From CAYJXA01 sp964404595 (GTDB lineage: Archaea; Nanobdellota; Nanobdellia; Woesearchaeales; GW2011-AR9), in the NCBI GenBank assembly GCA_964404595.1, contig CAYOKQ010000001.1:27342-91341 (forward strand): a stretch of 64,000 bases of DNA, given 5' to 3'. Numbering within the stretch: position 1 is the first letter of the stretch; each line of letters opens with the position of its first letter. The position numbers were made by a program, and so were the translations under genes. Shown one piece after another: positions 58,208 to 64,000 of this stretch. The notes beneath the pieces are model-generated. The model ran no database searches and had not been told where the DNA came from. It saw nothing but the letters and a program-made list of their open reading frames with translations.

Positions 58208-58636
58208 ATGCTTTCCTATCTCTCTTCCAAAGAAAAGGCTCATCAGCAATATACCATAGCAGAACATCTGCTCAAGGTTACTTTTCCCCTGACTCAAGAT
58301 TACAAGCTGCTGATAGGAATAATGTATACTATCGATGCCTGTCTGGAACAGGTCATAGCCGCCATCATTTTGCGCTCGCAGTCTCAGGTTCCCGCACAAT
58401 TTTCGGCAAGAATAGCACACTTGCGCAATACCATTGATCCAAAAACCATTGCTTTCCTGCAAGAGGTGCATGAAATTGTCATCCTGCATCGTCACAGCTC
58501 CACGGTGTTCCAGCGAGGGCAAGGTATAGTCATATGTGAAAAGCAATATGAATTAAAGATACTTACCATCCCCTTGTTTACCCACTATCTGGCCCAAACC
58601 CAGGAACTTTTAATGATTCTAGATAAAAAAGCATGA
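58208..58636 (+). CDS. Helical hypothetical protein
   Basis: 142 residues, all helical ('AHQQYTIAEHLLKVTFPLTQ', 'GIMYTIDACLEQVIAAIILR'). Similar in size and style to the next gene. Such pairs of helical proteins occur in DPANN genomes near the MinD-like gene; function unknown. Confidence 0.55.
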   Translation: MLSYLSSKEKAHQQYTIAEHLLKVTFPLTQDYKLLIGIMYTIDACLEQVIAAIILRSQSQVPAQFSARIAHLRNTIDPKTIAFLQEVHEIVILHRHSSTVFQRGQGIVICEKQYELKILTIPLFTHYLAQTQELLMILDKKA

Positions 58637-58688
58637 TTCAGACAGAAAAGCATATAAAAGAATATACCTTTATAAGCCGTCCCCTTCC

Positions 58689-59156
58689 ATGAACGAATAC
58701 TTATTTGAAGCCCGCGAAGAATTAAAGCGATTAGAACATATTATTTACGTTAGTCTGAAGTATACCCGAACTGTTGATGTTATTATCAACGCCCTTAACC
58801 GCTTAATCAATGTCTATGATTTGATCATTGAAGGATTTTTTATTAAAATACAGGAAGAAGATAAAGTGCTGGTCATGCCCAAAAGTCCGGCGCTGCGAGC
58901 AACTCGGCTTGGTGAAATGTTTCCCGAAGACCGGCAATTGCAGAAATATCTTGCTTTTTACGCTTTTCTTAAAAATGTGCTTAAGTCCCCGCACCAAAAG
59001 CGGGAAGAATTTAGGCGCCATGTTACCTTAATTGTAGAGTTAGAGAAGTGTACGGCAGAAATCGATATCGACAATTTAACCAGCTGTGAAAAATTTGTGC
59101 ATCGATTCTATCGGTATGCGCTGGAAAAAATCATGGGGATTAAAGAAGAAGATTAA
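58689..59156 (+). CDS. Helical hypothetical protein
   Basis: 155 residues, helical ('REELKRLEHIIYVSLKYTRT', 'LIVELEKCTAEIDIDNLTSC'). Not recognised; likely conserved in related archaea. TATA-like 'GCATATAAAAG' lies about 35 bases before the ATG, a second TATA-like element lies nearer. Precedes the MinD-like gene. Confidence 0.6.
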   Translation: MNEYLFEAREELKRLEHIIYVSLKYTRTVDVIINALNRLINVYDLIIEGFFIKIQEEDKVLVMPKSPALRATRLGEMFPEDRQLQKYLAFYAFLKNVLKSPHQKREEFRRHVTLIVELEKCTAEIDIDNLTSCEKFVHRFYRYALEKIMGIKEED

Positions 59157-59234
59157 AAAATACCAGGCCGTTATCATTGTAGTCAACTTAACCATCCAAA
59201 AATATTAAATACCCCTTCCCCTATGTTTCCTCCT

Positions 59235-59951
59235 ATGACCCGTTTCATTGCTTTTATATCAGGAAAAGGGGGTGTAGGAAAGACCACCTCCACCATTAAT
59301 GTTGGCCAGGCTTTAACTAACTTAGGTCATAAAGTCGTTCTGCTGGATGCTAATCTGGTCACACCAAACCTAGGCATCCATCTTGGGTTCATGAACCCGC
59401 CAAATTCGCTGAACAAATTTCTGCGCAAAGAAAAGAGCCTTAAAGATATCACTCACTTGCATGAAAGCGGATTATCATTTATTCCCGCATCTCCAAGCTA
59501 TGCTGAATATCAAAAAACAAATGTTCAAAAGTTAAGCGAAGTCTTTGAACATCTGGATGAGGGGGCTGATTTTGTGCTAGTAGATTCTCCTTCAGGGTTA
59601 GGATACGAAGTAGTGCAGGTATTAAAAAATACTGACGAAGCAGTCATAGTTGTTAATCCCACTTTAAGTTCGGTGATGGATGCACTCAAGACTATTGAAT
59701 TAGCAAAAGCAAATGATAATATGATTGCCGGAATCATACTTAATATGACTCATGGCGGCTGGCATGAGTTGCGACAAAGCAAAGTGGAAGAAATTTTGGG
59801 ATATCCGGTTCTTGCCAATATTAAAATGGATAAGAAAATTCGTAAATCATTGCATAAGCAAACTCCTTTGAATTATCATTATAAATGGTCTCGCTCCGCA
59901 CGGCAGTATAAAAAGGTGGCACAGCATATAAGTATGCAGGATGCAGAATGA
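59235..59951 (+). CDS. ParA/MinD-family ATPase
   Basis: 238 residues from the ATG at 59235 (59223 is the alternative; the TATA at 59203-59210 lies about 27 bases before the former). Deviant Walker A 'SGKGGVGKTTSTINV', 'VVLLDANLVTPNLGIHLGF', 'FVLVDSPSGLGYEVVQVL' are the P-loop motifs. MinD-like proteins position cell division or other structures on the membrane. No C-terminal amphipathic MTS is evident. Its stop overlaps the next ATG by 4 bases. Confidence 0.92.
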   Translation: MTRFIAFISGKGGVGKTTSTINVGQALTNLGHKVVLLDANLVTPNLGIHLGFMNPPNSLNKFLRKEKSLKDITHLHESGLSFIPASPSYAEYQKTNVQKLSEVFEHLDEGADFVLVDSPSGLGYEVVQVLKNTDEAVIVVNPTLSSVMDALKTIELAKANDNMIAGIILNMTHGGWHELRQSKVEEILGYPVLANIKMDKKIRKSLHKQTPLNYHYKWSRSARQYKKVAQHISMQDAE

Positions 59952-60457
59952 AAATTATCACCAAAACACGGCTGCACCAAAAAGGATGGGATGATGCCCA
60001 GATACAAAAAGCCGAGGCCGTTCTCGAGAGGGATTTGCGCTATGACATCCAGTTCTCACGCATTGTCTTTTGGAGCGCTATTGTTGTGATTGTATTTGCC
60101 AATATTCTGGTAGCAGGAGTACTCATTCCTATATTGATTGCCCTTAATGAATGGGTGTTATACGGCACAGTAATTATTCTCGCCGGCACGGTGGGATTTT
60201 TGTACAATTTTTTGATTACGGATATCGGGCATCTGGAGAAAAAACACCATATCTGGGCGGGAGTTCTCGTTCCCATCTTGGCTTTAGGTAATATTATAGC
60301 AGTGGTTCTTCTTTCTAATCGTTTTATTGAAGATGCGCATATCCAGAATGTAGAACAAAATCCTTATCTTATTGGACTGCTGTTTGCAGTAGCGTTCATT
60401 TTGCCGTATATTGTTGATAGAATAAGACTGATGATGGTGAGAAGGCAAAGAAGCTGA
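59948..60457 (+). CDS. Membrane protein coupled to the MinD-like ATPase
   Basis: 169 residues with four hydrophobic helices ('FWSAIVVIVFANILVAGVLI', 'WVLYGTVIILAGTVGFLYN', 'GVLVPILALGNIIAVVLL', 'LIGLLFAVAFILPYIV'). N-terminal helical cytosolic part ('HQKGWDDAQIQKAEAVLERD'). ATGA overlap with the MinD-like gene suggests a shared function at the membrane; not recognised further. Confidence 0.7.
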   Translation: MKIITKTRLHQKGWDDAQIQKAEAVLERDLRYDIQFSRIVFWSAIVVIVFANILVAGVLIPILIALNEWVLYGTVIILAGTVGFLYNFLITDIGHLEKKHHIWAGVLVPILALGNIIAVVLLSNRFIEDAHIQNVEQNPYLIGLLFAVAFILPYIVDRIRLMMVRRQRS

Positions 60458-60460
60458 GAA

Positions 60461-60628
60461 TCAGTTGAGCTGATTTTTCTTCAAAAACGCGATGCGCTCC
60501 AAGATTTGTTTTTTCGTATGTGGATCTGGTGTTGCGTTAGCCCACGCCCCCAAAACAGCAGGTGAAAATTCGCGGAGAATATTACACTCAGAACATTTTA
60601 TTTTAATATTGTAGGCCACATCATACAT
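60461..60628 (-). CDS. Small CxxC hypothetical protein
   Basis: 55 residues: 'YDVAYNIKIKCSECNILREF' then 'KKQILERIAFLKKNQLN'. One CxxC that could bind zinc as a dimer. It lies 13 bases downstream of the hydrolase gene start region on the same strand side; convergent with the membrane protein at 59948. Not recognised. Confidence 0.5.
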   Translation of the reverse strand: MYDVAYNIKIKCSECNILREFSPAVLGAWANATPDPHTKKQILERIAFLKKNQLN

Positions 60629-60640
60629 TTCTAAGAAGTA

Positions 60641-61411
60641 TTATTTAAATCTTTCTTCAACAAACTCGTTCACCACCTTCAGCACTTTCAGAAAATGCAG
60701 TGGTTTACTAAACCGGTGATCTGCATCTTTGATAACGATGAGTTTCTTTGGTTTGTTGGCAATTTGAAATAATTCCTGCGCATCTTTCAATGGCACCGCT
60801 TCGTCTTTTTCACCATGAATGATCAAAAGCGGTTTCTTATATTTCTTGATGGCTGCCGGAATATTAAGCGTAAAAAATTCATCATAAAAGGCTTTTTTTA
60901 ATTTTTTACCATGAACCCAATGACCTGGCCGACGATATACCACGTATCCCTTGGTCCAAAAATCGTGCACTTGCGTATCCGTGAAATCATATCGCACCGA
61001 ATGCTTGGTATCAGATTCAGCGCCCAGGAGAACCAATTTGTGAATGCGCTTATCTTTATGCGCATATAAAGAAGCGTCGATTGCTCCGGTGGAGATGCCT
61101 GCTAAAATTAATTGTGTGTACTGATAATTTTGTTCCAGAAAGTCGATGGCGTATCTGATATCTTCTACCTCTTTGCTCATCAATTTATTTTCAAACTTTC
61201 CATCGGAAGGGGGCGAATGACTAAAACTAAAGACCATCAACAAATAATTGGTTTTACCTGCTATTTGCAGCAAACGTGCCGCCGTCGAGCCTTCACAACT
61301 GCCGGGAAAGCCATGCAAGAAAAGAATGGCAGCGCCATATTTTTTGGGGACGCTCACATAGCCACGCAAGGTTAATCCTCTTCCATTCTTGAATTGAACT
61401 TTGTGAATCAT
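60641..61411 (-). CDS. Alpha/beta hydrolase
   Basis: 256 residues. 'AILFLHGFPGSCEGS' is the oxyanion region, 'LILAGISTGAIDASLYA' the G-x-S-x-G nucleophile elbow, 'LLIIHGEKDEAVPLKDA' the acid Asp and 'IKDADHRFSKP' the His. A serine esterase/peptidase-like fold; substrate unknown. Starts 2 bases after the SMR-like gene stop, so co-transcribed with the transporters. Confidence 0.88.
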   Translation of the reverse strand: MIHKVQFKNGRGLTLRGYVSVPKKYGAAILFLHGFPGSCEGSTAARLLQIAGKTNYLLMVFSFSHSPPSDGKFENKLMSKEVEDIRYAIDFLEQNYQYTQLILAGISTGAIDASLYAHKDKRIHKLVLLGAESDTKHSVRYDFTDTQVHDFWTKGYVVYRRPGHWVHGKKLKKAFYDEFFTLNIPAAIKKYKKPLLIIHGEKDEAVPLKDAQELFQIANKPKKLIVIKDADHRFSKPLHFLKVLKVVNEFVEERFK

Positions 61412-61412
61412 T

Positions 61413-61754
61413 CTAACTTCCTATCCCTATCAATACAATCCCTACCACCACGCCCACTAAAGCCACATATTTCCACCTATTCATATTCTCTCCCAGATAT
61501 TTCACCGATAAGAAAGTGGTCCAGATATAATTGATAGAGACCAACGGATAAATAAAACTCAGATGTTCCAAACCCAAGGCTATAATATAAAAAGGAATGG
61601 AGATGGCATTAAGAGCTGCGCCCCACCAAAAGTATTTCGTTGCAAAGAGCTCGAAAAAAGCATGGTTATTAGCGCCTTTCTTGAAGACATACATGCCATA
61701 GGAACCAACGAGCGATCCAACAATGACGAGAATTATGGCCAATACATTAACCAT
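61413..61754 (-). CDS. SMR/EamA-like small transporter subunit
   Basis: 113 residues with four helices ('IILVIVGSLVGSYGMYVFKK', 'FWWGAALNAISIPFYIIALG', 'LSFIYPLVSINYIWTTFLSV', 'WKYVALVGVVVGIVLIGI'). Small multidrug-resistance type. The frame overlaps the next SMR gene by 8 bases, suggesting the two form a heterodimeric pair. Substrate unknown. Confidence 0.8.
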   Translation of the reverse strand: MVNVLAIILVIVGSLVGSYGMYVFKKGANNHAFFELFATKYFWWGAALNAISIPFYIIALGLEHLSFIYPLVSINYIWTTFLSVKYLGENMNRWKYVALVGVVVGIVLIGIGS

Positions 61755-62142
61755 GGGGCACCTCTGATTGTTTGCGAGAGCTGGCCCACCCTAATATGCT
61801 CACGGAAATTAAAATAATAATAACACCAGCCCATTTCCAGGCATTCATGAAGTCATCCGGAAATAAGCGCGGAGAAAGTAAACTTACCCACACATAACTG
61901 GTGGCAACAATCGGATAGAGTACACTTAACTCTCCCCGACGGAAAGCGATCAGCATGAGGACTGCTCCAAGCCCATAGGCCACAAAACCCAGGAAAAAAG
62001 GCAGGTTAAGCAAGGTGAGAATTTCACCCGTATATTTATTGACTCCCAATTTCCATAAAATTTGCCCCAGAGAAGTAAAAATAGTGCAAAGCACCATCAA
62101 AGCCATGGCCCTTTTTTGTGTTCTGGTAATGTGGACTTCCAT
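61747..62142 (-). CDS. SMR/EamA-like small transporter subunit
   Basis: 131 residues, four helices ('ALMVLCTIFTSLGQILWKLG', 'FFLGFVAYGLGAVLMLIAFR', 'LSVLYPIVATSYVWVSLLSP', 'WAGVIIILISVSILGWAS'). Paralogue of the next gene (61413). Overlap of frames and same orientation indicate an operon that also includes the hydrolase. Confidence 0.8.
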   Translation of the reverse strand: MEVHITRTQKRAMALMVLCTIFTSLGQILWKLGVNKYTGEILTLLNLPFFLGFVAYGLGAVLMLIAFRRGELSVLYPIVATSYVWVSLLSPRLFPDDFMNAWKWAGVIIILISVSILGWASSRKQSEVPHG

Positions 62143-62145
62143 CTT

Positions 62146-63720
62146 TTACTCATTCAATAATTTTTCAATAATAACGGCATAGGCCGGCCTAGCTATTAAA
62201 ACACCCAGTGAAGCACCTACAATGGTAGTCAGAGCAAATCCTTTGAGCAAGCCAGCACCGGCAAACCATAAGGGTATCAGTCCAGCAAAATTAACTAAAT
62301 AAGCTCCAAAAACGATGGCCATGGCGTTTTTTATCTTGGTTTTCCAATCCAAAGAAACTGCTTCTCCCCCCAATATACCATCAGTGATGATAATAAGATG
62401 ATTCACGCCGCTGCCAATCACAATAATGATGCCGGCAATGGCGGCCAGATCTAAATTTGTTCCCGATATCGCCGCAAATCCCAAAATAAGAATAATCTCA
62501 GACACCAAGGTGAGTACGATTGGAATGATTATTTTCCATTTTCGATAACGCATGACGACTACTCCCGATACGGCAGTGAGCGCCAGCAAACCGACAAAAA
62601 AAACATTATATAAAAATTCTTTCCCCAGCGTAGGAGAAATAGTATCTAATTTGACCACTTCCAATTTTACCGGCAAACTTCCGGTAACCAGGATGGTCTG
62701 CAATTTTTTCATATTTTGCAGTGAATTGGTGACTGCATCCTGCTGCGTTATGCCCAGACCTGATCCAGAAATTTGAATTTCAGTGCTGGCCCGGCCTTTG
62801 AGTTCGCATCCTATGCGCAGTCGATCGACCTCTGCATCATCTAAATATAATGCCAAATCTTGTTCTAAATAACAATTTCGACCATCGGGAATCTCTGCCA
62901 AGGTTTGGGTAACTTGGGCCTGTTGCTGCGCGGCAGCGGGACTTAGCGAAATACTAAAGAAGAATCCGCAGACATATCCTTCTGCAACGGCCGAGCAGCC
63001 CAAGCGCGGATCTATTCCGGAGCATTCTGCACTCCGGCACACATAGGTAATATCATTTTTTCCGCCCAGAAATACCGTCTGATTGGCAATCTTTGCTTCA
63101 AATTTACCTTGCCGGGCAAGTAATTCTTTCACTTCAGTTTCCGTCACTCCGGCAATCTCTACCAGAATGAAATTATTGCCCCCCAGATCTTTAGCAGAAC
63201 GAACCACCACATCACTCAGGCCATACACATTTAACCGTTCACGTAAACTTTCAGTAGTTAATTCCAAGATATCTTCGGAAATTTCCTGCGCCGGTTTTAA
63301 TAATACACGCGTACCCCCTTCCAAATCCAACCCTTTGCGTAGATTCGTGGTAGGCGCATCATACACTTTCAATCCTAATTGCGGCCCTGCGGAAAGAATA
63401 TACAAATTTTTATTGGTTTCAAGCCGTACTGTTTCATTAGGCCGAAGCTGTTTTTCAATGGCATAATATTGGGCAGCAGAGGTTATAGGCTCACTATTTA
63501 AAGATAAAATTTTCTCTTTCTGCAATGGTGTGTCTTTGGGAGAAGGTGCAATTATGCCTGCTTCTTGCGCTGGTGAATTTTGGGCAATGCTGCGAATGGC
63601 TGCGCCCTCATCAAAAAAATGCGGAACCAGCCCGCCGTTGAGCGCCACATAACTAAAAAAAAGAAATGCAAGCAGCATCAGCACGCGCCAATTGCTAAAT
63701 ATATTCTTGTAGTTAACCAT
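62146..63720 (-). CDS. secD: Protein-export membrane protein SecD
   Basis: 524 residues. N-terminal helix, then a large outer domain including a PDZ-like segment ('IAQNSPAQEAGII', 'KDTPLQKEKILSLNSEPI') and 'GLDLEGGTRVLLKP', the signature of the SecD P1 region. C-terminal membrane bundle: 'NVFFVGLLALTAVSGVVVMR', 'IIVIGSGVNHLIIITDGI' and 'GFALTTIVGASLGVLIARPA'. Archaeal SecD lacks SecA-linked factors and supports export. The start overlaps the SecF frame by 8 bases. Confidence 0.93.
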   Translation of the reverse strand: MVNYKNIFSNWRVLMLLAFLFFSYVALNGGLVPHFFDEGAAIRSIAQNSPAQEAGIIAPSPKDTPLQKEKILSLNSEPITSAAQYYAIEKQLRPNETVRLETNKNLYILSAGPQLGLKVYDAPTTNLRKGLDLEGGTRVLLKPAQEISEDILELTTESLRERLNVYGLSDVVVRSAKDLGGNNFILVEIAGVTETEVKELLARQGKFEAKIANQTVFLGGKNDITYVCRSAECSGIDPRLGCSAVAEGYVCGFFFSISLSPAAAQQQAQVTQTLAEIPDGRNCYLEQDLALYLDDAEVDRLRIGCELKGRASTEIQISGSGLGITQQDAVTNSLQNMKKLQTILVTGSLPVKLEVVKLDTISPTLGKEFLYNVFFVGLLALTAVSGVVVMRYRKWKIIIPIVLTLVSEIILILGFAAISGTNLDLAAIAGIIIVIGSGVNHLIIITDGILGGEAVSLDWKTKIKNAMAIVFGAYLVNFAGLIPLWFAGAGLLKGFALTTIVGASLGVLIARPAYAVIIEKLLNE

Positions 63721-64000
63721 GGTGCCTGCCCCTCTTTTCCATGTGCCAGCGCAGTAATCCCACGTTCAGTATCCAACTGTTAACCATATCAACGAGCAAT
63801 CCAATAAATAAGACGAGCATTATTTGCTTGACTACATCATTATTCACGAAAATTAAAGCGACAAATACTGCTGCCAGAACTGTCAAGGTCATGGTCATAC
63901 CAGTGCCGATAGCACTGTAAATTTGCTGTAAAAAAACACTACTGGGCTGTTTGAGCGCTTTGGAGTTGAGCAGCATTTCGGTGTCAACTGAATATCCCAC
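63713..64000 (-). CDS. secF: Protein-export membrane protein SecF (partial, C-terminal end)
   Basis: 95 residues, the C-terminal part; the N-terminus lies beyond the window edge. 'GYSVDTEMLLNSKAL' is the conserved SecF segment of the transmembrane domain, followed by 'VFVALIFVNNDVVKQIMLVLF' style helices and the final 'LVDMVNSWILNVGLLRWHM'. The order secF then secD on the same strand is usual in archaea. Confidence 0.92.
   Translation of the reverse strand: MGYSVDTEMLLNSKALKQPSSVFLQQIYSAIGTGMTMTLTVLAAVFVALIFVNNDVVKQIMLVLFIGLLVDMVNSWILNVGLLRWHMEKRGRHHG

Noticed and set aside
1..64000. tRNA, rRNA genes and CRISPR arrays
   Set aside because: I found no cloverleaf-like T-loop (GGTTCRA) with a matching acceptor stem, no rRNA core segments, and no regularly spaced direct repeats. 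The Cas4-like nuclease at 19443 has no cas neighbours.

Overview
The window is a stretch of an archaeal chromosome, most likely from a DPANN lineage close to Woesearchaeota/Pacearchaeota. That placement is inferred from gene content and not proven. The archaeal identity is secure: it carries aIF5B, aIF1A, aEF1-beta with its zinc-ribbon partner, Trm1, Nop5 plus fibrillarin, RFC small subunit, NAC, Sec61-beta, SecD/SecF, archaeal-type TrpRS, a Hef helicase, tandem Lrp regulators and an RNase P RNA. Many genes start about 25-30 bases downstream of a TATA box, as leaderless archaeal transcripts do. Genes are short, tightly packed and often overlap by ATGA. Two 10-N runs (43825-43834 in nop5, 55551-55560 in the RNase P RNA) are assembly gaps.

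Layout. 1-13.4 kb: a PIN-like toxin gene, a UMPH-1 nucleotidase, aEF1-beta, PEBP, MsrB/Trm1, aIF5B, a PUA-like protein, a secreted coiled-coil protein, lspA, a HEPN/MNT toxin-antitoxin pair and an Lrp regulator. 13.5-19 kb: two glycosyltransferases, an MFS transporter and a lytic-transglycosylase-like protein, plausibly cell-surface functions. 19-26.3 kb: aIF1A, a RecB-like nuclease, a SpoIIM-like membrane protein, a DUF1016 nuclease, Hef, DoxX and a permuted GTPase. 26.3-35.3 kb: an accessory island. 35.3-41.8 kb: Lrp/AIR-synthase pair, small membrane proteins, HicBA and several broken genes. 41.8-64 kb: mostly housekeeping, with TrpRS, Nop5/fibrillarin, ferredoxin, two lipoproteins, RFC, MTAP-like phosphorylase, MscS, TraB, RNase P RNA, RelBE-like pair, Sec61-beta/NAC, a MinD-like ATPase, SMR-like transporters and SecD/SecF.

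The most unusual locus is 26402-34236: four genes joined by ATGA overlaps, followed by a fifth gene (34306-35265) with its own promoter. It encodes a ribbon-helix-helix regulator, a 1243-residue SNF2-type helicase fused to a SAM-methyltransferase domain, and three paralogous proteins built from 11 copies of a roughly 90-residue repeat that I do not recognise. A near-identical 11-base motif (ACTATAGAGTA / ACTAAAGAGTA) sits at the promoter of the regulator and at that of the fifth gene, suggesting common control. The combination suggests a DNA-directed system, perhaps defence or modification, but no nuclease is recognisable and the function is unknown.

Other points of interest are lspA together with two lipobox proteins, a murein-hydrolase-like protein in an archaeon, a Hef whose nuclease ERK motif reads ELK, an operonic membrane protein gene interrupted by an in-frame TAA, and four decayed genes in otherwise tight sequence. 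Four toxin-antitoxin-like modules lie within the 64 kb.
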